Below are positions 7,924 through 14,979 of a DNA stretch of 64,000 nt, one piece after another. Position 1 is the first letter of the stretch. Each line of letters opens with the position of its first letter. A model generated the notes under the pieces. That model did no database searches, was not told where the DNA came from, and saw only the letters and a list, made by a program, of their open reading frames with translations. The position numbers and the translations under genes are program-made. Source of the stretch: Bacillus salipaludis (GTDB taxonomy: Bacteria; Bacillota; Bacilli; Bacillales_B; DSM-18226); NCBI RefSeq assembly GCF_004358205.1, contig NZ_SMYO01000011.1, positions 164,756 through 228,755 on the forward strand. The letters are read 5' to 3'.

Positions 7924-9147
7924 TTAGCTTATTTTGGAAATCGCAACTGCACAGGCCTTATATTCAGCAGTTCCGGAAATAGGATCAAATTCATTTAAGG
8001 TTAAAATATTGGTAGGAGTTTCGCTCCAGTGAAAACTCATGAACACTAGACCAGGTACCACTTGAACAGTTATTTTCGCCTTAACGTTTAATTCTCCTCT
8101 ACGGGAACGTACCTGAACAACCTCGCCCTCTGCGATTCCTAATAAGATTGCATCTTCCGGATGAATATCAACAGTTTCTTCTGTCTGTTTTATCTTTACT
8201 CCAGCTGCATAATGACGTGTTTGTGAGTGCGTATTATAGGATTCATATCGGCGTCCGGTTGTGAGCAAAAAAGGATATTCCTCATTCGGACGCTCTAATG
8301 GCTGTGTGTAGTCAACAGGGACAAATGGTGCTTTTTTACTTAGTTGCTTTTCTTGGTGAAATCGCTCATGCATGACAAAAGTGCCCGGATGGTCTTCCGT
8401 TGGACATGGATAATGGAGACTGTACTCTTTTTCCAGACGTTCATAGGAAATACCACCATACATCTCCCATGCAAGCCTTCTCACTTCATCCCAGATTTCC
8501 TCACTGCTGTTATACTTCATCGTGTAGCCCATTATTGTTGAAAGTTCGCAAAGAATTTCCCAATCTTCTTTTACATTCGGATGGGACTCAACTGCTTTCC
8601 GTACCCTTTGAATACGTCGATCTGTATTTGTATACGTTCCATCCACTTCACCCCAAGAACGGGCCGGCAACACGACATCCGCCATTTGGGCTGTCTTCGT
8701 TAAAAAGATGTCTTGAACAACTAATAAGTCGAGCTTTTCTAATAATGTTTTAGTATGATTCATATGAACATCAGCTAAAAGTGGATTTTCTCCTATCACA
8801 TAAAGAGCCTTTAAGGCACCCGTTTCAATCCTATCAAAGGTTCTGGTTTGTGTATCACCTGCGATTGGGTTCAACACCACATTCCATTCTTTTTCATACC
8901 GACCCCGATATTCCTCGTTTGTAAGACTCATTGCCCCTGCCAATTGATTTGGCAAACTGCCCATATCTCCCGCTCCCTGAACATTATTTTGCCCCCTAAG
9001 CGGCATAATTCCGGTACCTTCCCTGCCAATATTGCCGGTTAATAATGCTAGATTCGCAATATCAAAAACATTATTTACCCCGCAATGGTGTTCCGTAATC
9101 CCAAGAGTATAGGCAATCATGGAGCCGCTTGAGGCATTTTGAGGCAT
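7924..9147 (-). CDS. fdhA: Formate dehydrogenase alpha subunit, C-terminal part of an interrupted gene
   Basis: This is the 3' part of the formate dehydrogenase gene whose 5' part lies at 19010-19975. It carries GREGTGIMPLRGQNNVQG, where the arginine corresponds to the catalytic Arg333 of E. coli FdhF, then the rest of the molybdopterin domain and the C-terminal molydopterin-binding domain (from about EYPFLLTTGR). The first true fdh codons lie within the 82-bp repeat; the MPQN start is made by element sequence and has no convincing ribosome binding site. As it stands this fragment lacks the iron-sulfur site and the selenocysteine, so it is unlikely to be active. Joining at the repeat restores a 686-codon protein. 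A terminator follows directly. Confidence 0.9.
   Translation of the reverse strand: MPQNASSGSMIAYTLGITEHHCGVNNVFDIANLALLTGNIGREGTGIMPLRGQNNVQGAGDMGSLPNQLAGAMSLTNEEYRGRYEKEWNVVLNPIAGDTQTRTFDRIETGALKALYVIGENPLLADVHMNHTKTLLEKLDLLVVQDIFLTKTAQMADVVLPARSWGEVDGTYTNTDRRIQRVRKAVESHPNVKEDWEILCELSTIMGYTMKYNSSEEIWDEVRRLAWEMYGGISYERLEKEYSLHYPCPTEDHPGTFVMHERFHQEKQLSKKAPFVPVDYTQPLERPNEEYPFLLTTGRRYESYNTHSQTRHYAAGVKIKQTEETVDIHPEDAILLGIAEGEVVQVRSRRGELNVKAKITVQVVPGLVFMSFHWSETPTNILTLNEFDPISGTAEYKACAVAISKIS
9055..9136. repeat. Left 82-bp attachment-site repeat (att, inside fdhA)
   Basis: Identical to 19046-19127 except at 9112 and 9124; the first 57 bp are perfectly identical. Identity stops at both ends. The repeat is fdh coding sequence, and both mismatches are synonymous (Ala GCC/GCT and Gly GGC/GGT). 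The crossover most likely lies in the perfect 57-bp part. Confidence 0.9.
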
Positions 9148-9190
9148 TAAAAATTGCTGGGGTGAACAATGTAAGGGAGGTTATATCGTA

Positions 9191-10069
9191 ATGTTAATCA
9201 GCGAACTTTTAGAGGAATATTTGTTGGAAATCGATGCAAGAGGACAAAGTAAAACAACAATCAAAACGACCAAAGACTCAATTGACACTTTCATAAAGTT
9301 TACTGGGGACATCTCTATATTCAAGGTGAATAAGATAATAATTAATAAGTACATCATCGACCAAAGAACGAGATGCAAAAACAATACAATTAACAACCGA
9401 ATCATATATTTGAGGGGATTGTACAAATATGCAGTTGAGCAAGAACTAATAGAAAAGAGTCCCTTTAAGAATGTGGAGTTTTTAAAGAAACCAAAGGTGA
9501 TGATTAAGACATATTCACCAGATGACATTCAAAAGATATTGGGATCATTGAAAGGACGAGATTTCCTGACAGTTCGAAACAGGACTTTGATAACTTTATT
9601 AGTTGAAACAGGAATCCGAAATAGTGAACTTTGCGGAATCAAATTAGAGGACGTTTACGAGGGTTCTATTAGGATTTTAGGCAAAGGCAATAAGATAAGA
9701 TTCGTTCCTATCTCTAAACCTCTTCGACTCCAATTGTTAAGGTATATGAGGGTCAGAAACAAGTATACACTGAATCATCCATCTGACTATTTGTTTGTCA
9801 ATAGATTGAGACAACCGATGACAAGACCTACTTTATTGAAAGCGATTAAAGACATCGGTAAAAAATTAGGGGTCGATGTTGCAACAACGATTCATAATTT
9901 TAGAAGATACTTTGCCCAGCAACTATTGAATGATGTTGACATATACATTATTAGTCGCTTACTGGGACATTCCCACTTAGCGACAACCGAGTTATACATT
10001 AGAAGTATTGAAGATACCACAATAGTCGAAAAGGGTGCCACCTACTCACCATTAAGTAAAAAGAAATAG
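9191..10069 (+). CDS. Tyrosine recombinase (integrase/excisionase of the element)
   Basis: 292 residues, the usual size of a XerC/XerD-like recombinase. The N-terminal SAM-like core-binding domain is about residues 1-95 and the catalytic domain about 105-285. The catalytic set is visible: R143 (ETGIRNSEL), K168 in the beta-hairpin (GKGNKIR), H235 and R238 (TIHNFRRYFA), H260 (LLGHSHLATT) and the nucleophile Y269 (TELYIR). The start ATG follows AAGGGAGG. It points inward from the left repeat, the usual place for an integrase next to its attachment site, and is the obvious candidate for catalysing integration into and excision from fdh. A terminator-like hairpin follows. Confidence 0.92.
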   Translation: MLISELLEEYLLEIDARGQSKTTIKTTKDSIDTFIKFTGDISIFKVNKIIINKYIIDQRTRCKNNTINNRIIYLRGLYKYAVEQELIEKSPFKNVEFLKKPKVMIKTYSPDDIQKILGSLKGRDFLTVRNRTLITLLVETGIRNSELCGIKLEDVYEGSIRILGKGNKIRFVPISKPLRLQLLRYMRVRNKYTLNHPSDYLFVNRLRQPMTRPTLLKAIKDIGKKLGVDVATTIHNFRRYFAQQLLNDVDIYIISRLLGHSHLATTELYIRSIEDTTIVEKGATYSPLSKKK

Positions 10070-10097
10070 TCCAAGTACAGTCCTTGGTCTTTTTTTA
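10070..10097 (+). terminator. Terminator-like hairpin after the recombinase gene
   Basis: CCAAG (10071-10075) pairs with CTTGG (10083-10087), followed by TCTTTTTTT. The stem is short but the T run is long. Confidence 0.6.
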
Positions 10098-10352
10098 TCG
10101 AAATATTTCGAACTGTATTCCAGTGTTTCGGATATTCTATAATTTCCGTTACTGAGGGTCAACCCTTTGTGGTTTTTTATGCAATCAATTGAATATTTAA
10201 CTATTCCTTTGAGAACCAAGATTGAATAAACAATGAATACAACATCAAGAAGAACAAGGGATCATAAAAATTGCACACATCAGGAGAGGTTCCTTTTCCT
10301 GTTTCCGTTTCGACACCTGACAAGAACGTCAAAAGCCTTTAGAGACAAGGGG

Positions 10353-10376
10353 GTCACCAAAGTAACCTGTGTTACC
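10353..10376 (+). repeat. Three 9-bp-phased GTNACC motifs
   Basis: GTCACC at 10353, GTAACC at 10362 and GTTACC at 10371 start exactly 9 bp apart. The same arrangement occurs in reverse orientation at 11538-11561. They look like iterons or recombinase arm-type or regulator sites. They lie in the 10.07-10.62 kb gene-free stretch, in which I saw no credible coding region. Confidence 0.6.
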
Positions 10377-10465
10377 TCGTTCAAACTTCGATTTTCTTAT
10401 ATTGAAGTTAGTTCTTTTAAGTAATGTTATATTATTTTAATTAATTTAAAAAATAGTAACCAATA

Positions 10466-10553
10466 TATTATCAAGCTTACTCTCCCAAGGGATTGAGCCA
10501 TTTACCGACGGTTACCTCGAGGGTAACGGACACCCCTTCAACCCTTGATAATA
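10466..10553. repeat. Nested dyad: TATTATCAAG inverted repeat enclosing a GTTACC/GGTAAC dyad
   Basis: TATTATCAAG (10466-10475) is the exact reverse complement of CTTGATAATA (10544-10553). Inside it, GGTTACC and GGGTAAC face each other across TCGA near 10510-10527. Further GTAACC/GGTAAC copies follow at 10566 and near 10590. It could be an element replication origin or a control region; no replication protein was recognised with certainty. Confidence 0.55.
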
Positions 10554-10616
10554 CTGGATTTTGGTGTAACCTCCTGATACCTCTTGAACTGGTAACAAAC
10601 AAAAAAGGACTCCCAT

Positions 10617-11036
10617 TTATTGAGAGTCCTTGTTCACATATCCTGTAAACTTTTCAATAATAGACTTGAGTTCAACAAATCTTTGATAACCTTGATGCCA
10701 TTTTCCCCACTCAAGATTCAGCATACAGTTATTTGTTCTGTCACCGTTAATATGGAAAATAAGATTCTTTGTCTCATCCTCATTTGGTAAAAATGCCTCA
10801 GCTACAAGACGGTGAACGGGGAATACTTTTGACCACCCATTATTACTCAAAGTCACATATAAAAAACCATCTCTCTTAGACTGTTTTAAAACTTTCCATC
10901 TTCCTCCTGAGAACCAGCTTCTCACGTTTCCGAAATTAGAGACTTGATATACTCCGTTATAACCTCGAATATCTTTCCACTCTTCATTAACCTTCCAAAA
11001 TTCTTTCATCTCATTTCCAGTGTTCAATGTTTCCAT
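10617..11036 (-). CDS. NUMOD4-HNH homing-type endonuclease
   Basis: 139 residues. Residues about 14-65 match the NUMOD4 DNA-binding motif (EEWKDIRGYNGVYQVSNFG, then an arginine/tryptophan-rich hairpin). Residues about 70-115 form the HNH nuclease: VFPVHRLVAEAFLPN, then HINGDRTNNCMLNLEW. Such free-standing nucleases are common in phages and cut specific target DNA to promote spread. The start ATG follows GGAGGGATAGGAA. It is transcribed opposite to the recombinase and capsid genes and lies between the two GTNACC motif clusters. Confidence 0.88.
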   Translation of the reverse strand: METLNTGNEMKEFWKVNEEWKDIRGYNGVYQVSNFGNVRSWFSGGRWKVLKQSKRDGFLYVTLSNNGWSKVFPVHRLVAEAFLPNEDETKNLIFHINGDRTNNCMLNLEWGKWHQGYQRFVELKSIIEKFTGYVNKDSQ

Positions 11037-11749
11037 TTCCTATCCCTCCAGAGTATTTTTTTTGCTGGGGTGCTTTTGATGTTATCTCAACCCCTCTGAC
11101 TCATCTCAGCTCAACTATTCTCATCTTTATATGTCTTACGTTTGTTATATCGTTCAAGCCTTTATTTTTGCACAAAGGGTTTAAGGAAAAATCAAACCTT
11201 ATCCATTAACATAAAACAAATCATTTGTCAATAGCCTCATTTTGGACGAATTTAGAACGATGCGGACTCCTCTAATCTTAATATACCCTAAAACCCTAAA
11301 AACGCTCCTGAGCCAAATATGAGCCTCTGAGCAACTCAGGTCAGAGTCGGCAACAGAGGAGAACGATAAAAGTAACCTTGAAATCGAAATCGTAACGATT
11401 CGGAAACCGTCAGAAAGTCAATGGCGGCAAGGGATAAAGATATATTAGTTACTTATTACTTTTTTAAATTTAAAAAATATATAAGTATATATACATATAA
11501 GCAAATTCTCAATATCGAAAATAAGCAAAAATAAAAAGGTAACTCAGGTTACATCGGTAACTCCCTTACTCTTCCAACGCTTTGACCCTCCTCTGATTGG
11601 TGTCATTTTTGACAACCAGGTAAGTGACCCAAATTTTCTCTTGACTTTTTCAACTTTTTTTGTATTTCTTTGTGCAAAAATGAGGTTTCATACGATATAT
11701 AAACATAAGAAGTTTATTTACAAATAAGATTCTCAAGGATGTGAACCAA
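11037..11749. other. AT-rich gene-free stretch with GTNACC motifs
   Basis: About 710 bp without a credible gene on either strand. Only short frames without ribosome binding sites are present. It contains scattered GTAACC copies (near 11380) and the phased triplet at 11538-11561. The region just upstream of 11750 probably holds the promoter of the ribbon-helix-helix gene. Confidence 0.5.
11538..11561 (-). repeat. Three 9-bp-phased GTNACC motifs, inverted orientation
   Basis: On the plus strand GGTAAC at 11538, GGTTAC at 11547 and GGTAAC at 11556, again exactly 9 bp apart. Read on the minus strand this is the same GTNACC-N3 series as at 10353-10376. Confidence 0.6.
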
Positions 11750-11899
11750 ATGGAAAAGCAATCTAAACTCGTCAATTTCAAAATGAACGAGAATGACTTA
11801 AAAGTATTTACTGACTACGCTGATAAGAATGATTTAAACAAATCGGCTTTCATTAGAAGAGCCATCAAAAACATGATGGAACAAGATAACAAGAAATAA
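11750..11899 (+). CDS. Small ribbon-helix-helix DNA-binding protein
   Basis: A 49-residue protein starting MEKQSKLVNFKMNENDLKVF. A short beta strand (LVNFKM) followed by two helices and the turn KNDLNKSAFIRRAIKN fits a CopG/Arc/MetJ ribbon-helix-helix regulator. The ATG follows AAGGATG. Such proteins bind DNA as dimers and often control copy number or phage-like genes. It is one of two ribbon-helix-helix proteins in the element (the other is at 18576). A long inverted repeat follows directly. Confidence 0.75.
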   Translation: MEKQSKLVNFKMNENDLKVFTDYADKNDLNKSAFIRRAIKNMMEQDNKK

Positions 11900-11913
11900 C
11901 ATGAGACTCTTAA

Positions 11914-12015
11914 GAGCCTCACCTTGGATTGCTGACAAGGGTCGTGACTTACCCCCTGACACTCCTCTCTCTTAATCGTCAGCAATCCAAAGGGAGGCTT
12001 TCGGTTCTCCTTTTT
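11914..12015 (+). terminator. Long inverted repeat with 41-nt loop, terminator-like
   Basis: Arms 11914-11936 and 11978-12000 pair over 23 positions with three mismatches, and CTCCTTTTT follows at about 12007-12015. The stem is unusually long and the loop large for a simple terminator. It may also be the 5' boundary of the structured RNA region that follows. Confidence 0.6.
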
Positions 12016-12043
12016 ATCATGGGAGTATGGTGTCTCCCACCAA
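12016..12043 (+). repeat. Post-terminator ATGGG...CCCACCAA hairpin, copy 1
   Basis: Directly after a T run: ATCATGGGAG, an 8-nt loop, then CTCCCACCAA. The same layout recurs at 12379, 14158 and 14234, always just after a terminator-like hairpin. Confidence 0.55.
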
Positions 12044-12378
12044 TGTAACAAACGATTTTCTGAGGTTCACGATTTGCAGAGTCGTGACAACATTTGAACA
12101 CCGATTGCGGAAACAGTCGGGTGCATCAAGACCTCTAGTACTTGATAGTTGTTCGATGTCAAATTTCTGCTTTTATGCTCCGTCACGAGTCGGCTCATCC
12201 TTAACCCGACAAAATGACACGAGTTTCACTTTGCTTTGCCGGATGCCTTCATCATCTAAGCTAAAGCGTTTTTCAAACCCGTTTTTCCGAGGGGATATAT
12301 CGGAATCCTCCAATTTTGAGTTGGATGACACCTCAGACACAATCAACCTTGATTGTCAGAGGTGCATCCTCTTTTTTT
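12044..12378 (+). ncRNA. Candidate structured non-coding RNA of the element
   Basis: A chain of short, mostly perfect stems with little spacing: TCACGA/TCGTGA (12067-12087), CCGATTG/CAGTCGG with one G-U (12101-12120), ATCAAG/CTTGAT (12125-12146), GTCGG/CCGAC inside GTCA/TGAC (about 12182-12219), GCTTT/AAAGC (about 12232-12268), TTCCGA/TCGGAA (12284-12305), CCAA/TTGG, and a long terminator stem GGATG...CACAATCAA/TTGATTG...CATCC (12323-12368) followed by a T run. The density of GC pairs is high for this AT-rich element. The overlapping 154-codon frame has no ribosome binding site and an unlikely composition. It could instead be a decayed gene. Confidence 0.45.
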
Positions 12379-12421
12379 ATTCGGGATCATTGAGGGACAA
12401 ACCCTTGAGACTCCCACCAAT
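12379..12421 (+). repeat. Post-terminator hairpin, copy 2 (expanded loop)
   Basis: ATTCGGGA ... TCCCACCAA, with an inner hairpin GAGGGACAAACCCTT. It follows the T run of the structured RNA terminator. The downstream codons end PTNT-stop, as in copy 4. Confidence 0.5.
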
Positions 12422-12448
12422 ACATAGGACTCGTCGGGTGTTCTATTC

Positions 12449-12474
12449 AAAGCCTTTATGTGGAGGCTTTTTTC
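12449..12474 (+). terminator. Terminator-like hairpin upstream of the capsid gene
   Basis: AAAGCCT pairs with AGGCTTT across an 8-nt loop, followed by TTTTCT. A small CTATGT/ACATAG hairpin comes immediately after. Confidence 0.65.
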
Positions 12475-12534
12475 TATGTCTAAAAACATAGAGCAAAAGG
12501 TCGGAATGACTAACACAAAGAAAGGATGAATTAG

Positions 12535-13674
12535 ATGTCAAAAGCATTAATCGAGGAACGGAACGCATTATTAGACCTCATGGACAACCTTGTAGAAAAA
12601 ATCAAGGTTGATAAGCGTGGTTTCAATGTTTCCGAGAAACATGAGATAGACATGGCAAAGGCTCGTATCGGTGAAATCGATATGACCCTAGATTTAGAAA
12701 AAGAACGACGAGGAGGAATGGAAAATATGCAAGTTATCAAAAATGTTGATGTAGAAAACGAAAAAGAACAACGTGCCTTGGACGAGAAAGCATTCTTGAC
12801 ATGGGTCAAGGAGAACCGTGCAACTGGAGGTATTACCGCTGGTTCCAATGGTGGTGTTATTCCTGTTTCTATTGCAAGTCAAATCATTGACCAGGTTAAA
12901 AACATGAGCGGAATCTTACAACGTGCGACCGTGTGGAACGTGCAATCTGATTTAAACATCCCAGTGTATGACTTCACACAACACGTTGTATCGTACTTCA
13001 CTGAGGGTTCCTCCATCGCAGACTCAAACGCAACTTTCACAACTGTTGCATTGAAAAACGTCATCATTGGAACTCTGACAAAGGTTTCAAACTCCTTTAT
13101 TAATCGTTCTGATATCAACGTTGTCCCGTTCTTAATCAACGAACTTGCAAAAGCAATCTCTTGGTTCTTAGAGGGTGAACTAATCGCTGGTGTCGGTGGT
13201 GCTGGTAAGTTAAACGGACTTGCACAAATCACGGCTGGACAAACCACAACTGGAGCAACCACAATGACGATTACTCCTGACGAGTTAATCAGTTTACAAT
13301 TGAAAGTTCCTCAAGTGTACCAAGAGAACGCTTGCTGGCTAATGAGTCCGTCAACCTTTGCTTATATCCGTTCTCTTAAAGCAACAACTGGTCAATCATT
13401 ATTCACTGATGGCGGTCTTTCTAATAAGTACGATTACCTATTACTTGGTAAGCCAGTTCTTTTAAGCGACCGTGTTCCTAATATGGCTGTCAACGCGCTC
13501 GAAATCTTCTATGGTGATTTCTCAGGCTTACATGTTAAGATGACAAACAACATGGAAATCAAGGTTTTACTAGAACGATATGCTGAAATGTATCAAACTG
13601 GTATCTCTGCATTTATCGAAATGGACTCGGCTCTTGCTGAACCAGCTAAAATTGTTTGTTATAAAGGAAAGTAA
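12535..13674 (+). CDS. HK97-type phage major capsid protein
   Basis: 379 residues. Residues 1-60 are charged and helical, like the delta/scaffold region of HK97-fold capsid precursors. From about residue 95 the HK97 core follows: GGVIPVSIASQIIDQVKNMSGI (N-arm start), the E-loop region, NRSDINVVPFLINELAKAISWFLEGELIAG (spine helix), then WLMSPSTFAYIRSL...LLGKPVLLSDRVPN (A-domain) and the C-terminal strand. The family forms icosahedral heads. No head maturation protease, portal or terminase lies nearby, so self-packaging is not evident; helper proteins or a non-packaging role would be needed. The start follows AAAGGATG. Confidence 0.9.
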   Translation: MSKALIEERNALLDLMDNLVEKIKVDKRGFNVSEKHEIDMAKARIGEIDMTLDLEKERRGGMENMQVIKNVDVENEKEQRALDEKAFLTWVKENRATGGITAGSNGGVIPVSIASQIIDQVKNMSGILQRATVWNVQSDLNIPVYDFTQHVVSYFTEGSSIADSNATFTTVALKNVIIGTLTKVSNSFINRSDINVVPFLINELAKAISWFLEGELIAGVGGAGKLNGLAQITAGQTTTGATTMTITPDELISLQLKVPQVYQENACWLMSPSTFAYIRSLKATTGQSLFTDGGLSNKYDYLLLGKPVLLSDRVPNMAVNALEIFYGDFSGLHVKMTNNMEIKVLLERYAEMYQTGISAFIEMDSALAEPAKIVCYKGK

Positions 13675-13682
13675 TCAAATAG

Positions 13683-13708
13683 AGAGACTCCGAGGAGCCT
13701 CTTTTTTA
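13683..13708 (+). terminator. Terminator of the capsid gene
   Basis: AGACTCC pairs with GGAGCCT (one mismatch), followed by CTTTTTT. Confidence 0.65.
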
Positions 13709-13732
13709 ATTCAACTAAAGGAGGTTTAAACA

Positions 13733-14119
13733 ATGCCAGTAAATCAAAATAACTACCCTCACGCAATGGCAGACGACCCAGTCACGGGGAAACCGATGGA
13801 AAAAGCGGGTTATCATAAGTTCGGAAGTTTTGACAGGATAAAGTCAGGCTCACTATATGGGTCAATCAGTATCGGCACAAGTGCGACACCTGTCCGAGTT
13901 GGAGGAAGTGATTTAGCGACTAGGCATACTCTTTTGATTGTTAACGATGACCCTACAAATTCTATCTACATCGGGTTCGATGCCTCGGTCACGGTTGCCA
14001 ATGGGATTCCTATTCGACCTAATGAGGAAAGACAGTTGTTGTTAGACCCTGTCAGCGGGTTGACCATTTACGGAATTGCATCGGTTTCAACATCCGTTGT
14101 CGTCGCGGAAATGAAATAG
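13733..14119 (+). CDS. Putative capsid-associated (decoration/head-fibre-like) beta-rich protein
   Basis: 128 residues, beginning MPVNQNNYPHAMADDPVTGK. From about residue 38 the chain is an almost continuous beta-strand pattern (SISIGTSATPVRVGG, HTLLIVNDDPTNSIYIGFD, GLTIYGIASVSTSVVVAEMK), as expected for a small beta-sandwich. A strong AAAGGAGG precedes the ATG. Its position directly after the capsid gene suggests a head decoration or head-tail joining role, but I do not recognise the family. A strong terminator follows. Confidence 0.55.
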   Translation: MPVNQNNYPHAMADDPVTGKPMEKAGYHKFGSFDRIKSGSLYGSISIGTSATPVRVGGSDLATRHTLLIVNDDPTNSIYIGFDASVTVANGIPIRPNEERQLLLDPVSGLTIYGIASVSTSVVVAEMK

Positions 14120-14128
14120 AATCACCCT

Positions 14129-14157
14129 GACCCTTGAGTTAATCAGGGGTCTTTTTT
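14129..14157 (+). terminator. Intrinsic terminator after the capsid-associated gene
   Basis: GACCCTTGA (14129-14137) pairs with TCAGGGGTC (14143-14151) with one G-U pair, followed by six T. Confidence 0.8.
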
Positions 14158-14256
14158 ATCATGGGCCAAAAGTCCACCAGTAAGAACCATCTTAACCCCT
14201 CGTGAGCCTTGGTCAGCTGGAGGGGTTATTTCTATTATGGGCATCATGCCCACCAA
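14158..14256 (+). repeat. Post-terminator hairpins, copies 3 and 4, with a terminator between
   Basis: Copy 3 (14158-14180) reads ATCATGGGCC...TCCACCAG directly after a T run. A second terminator-like stem AACCCCTC/GAGGGGTT follows (14194-14227). Copy 4 (14234-14256) reads ATTATGGGC, a short loop, then GCCCACCAA. The layout terminator, then ATGGG...CCACCA, repeats that at 12016 and 12379. Confidence 0.5.
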
Positions 14257-14329
14257 CACTTAAAAACTGATTGAGGCTCAAGGAGAAAACCTTTCCTATG
14301 GAAAGAGACGAAACCCTTAAGCCTTTTGC

Positions 14330-14602
14330 TTATTTATTCATATTACCTTTTTCTGGTACAGGTGCTTGTAAAGGAACAGCAGGTGCTAAAAGTTCAGTAG
14401 TTTTTTCTCGTACAGGTGCTGCTAAAGGAACAGCAGCAGATATAATTCCAGGCGCCACTGGAGGATGTATTTGATACCATTCAGGCAGAACAGCGGAACG
14501 TTTAATAGGACCAGAACTACCGATTTGCAAAACTGCAGTATTGACCATTTCGGTGATTTTCAAAAAATTTATTTTAATACCTACTCGAGTTTTAAAATCC
14601 AC
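14330..14602 (-). CDS. GerPB-like spore germination/coat permeability protein
   Basis: About 90 residues. The segment INFLKITEMVNTAVLQIGSSG followed by PIKRSAVLPEW closely resembles the core of GerPB proteins, which are small spore proteins of the gerP operon needed for germinant passage through the coat. The C-terminal third is an Ala/Pro-rich tail with two related units (AVPLAAPVREK, AVPLQAPVPEK) encoded by a DNA direct repeat. Start choice: a GTG at 14602 sits about 6 nt after AAGGGGTGA; a GTG at 14611 lies too close. A CATATAATCATA stretch upstream is loosely sigma-K-like. A spore gene inside a phage-like element is unusual. Confidence 0.6.
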   Translation of the reverse strand: MDFKTRVGIKINFLKITEMVNTAVLQIGSSGPIKRSAVLPEWYQIHPPVAPGIISAAVPLAAPVREKTTELLAPAVPLQAPVPEKGNMNK

Positions 14603-14611
14603 ATTAATCAC

Positions 14612-14979
14612 CCCTTATGATTATATGCTCAATTCCTAATATTTTATGTGTAACTAAGAACATTGGGACGGTGACCATACACCACTCTGGAGACACTTGA
14701 AGCTGTTTGGTGCTAGTTGTTGGTCAATAAGGGGAAGAACATCCCCCCGCACCTCCCAAATGATTTTGGATCCCCTAGCGTAGACCACGCCTCCACAACG
14801 GCTATCAATGTTTTCCCGGAATGAATTTTTATTTCGATTACTGAACTTTACAGGTGATATCATTTTAGCTTTTTTGACTTATCTTCTCCTTAACTTATAA
14901 ATTTTGGTAAACTGATATAAAGGCATCATTTTTAGAGAGGAGAAATAGTAAGAAAGTTAGATAAAAAGGGGGAATATGT
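14612..14979. other. Gene-poor stretch with a GC-rich block
   Basis: 368 bp. The block at about 14660-14850 is more GC-rich than its surroundings and has an open minus-strand frame (14654-14863) without a ribosome binding site or recognisable family; it could be a remnant of another mobile gene. The rest is AT-rich and probably holds the promoter of the gene at 14980. Confidence 0.4.

Noticed and set aside
10233..10424. A 63-codon ORF between recombinase and HNH genes
   Set aside because: No ribosome binding site or family match; it overlaps the phased GTNACC motifs.
12044..12378. A group I intron
   Set aside because: I could not find the conserved P/Q/R/S core segments or a split host gene around it.
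12027..12491. A 154-codon ORF upstream of the capsid gene
   Set aside because: No ribosome binding site, a Ser/Arg/Cys-rich improbable composition, and the DNA is full of hairpins and terminators.
14654..14863. A 69-codon minus-strand ORF as a transposase remnant
   Set aside because: The GC-rich block looks foreign, but no transposase motif can be named; recorded only as a gene-poor stretch.
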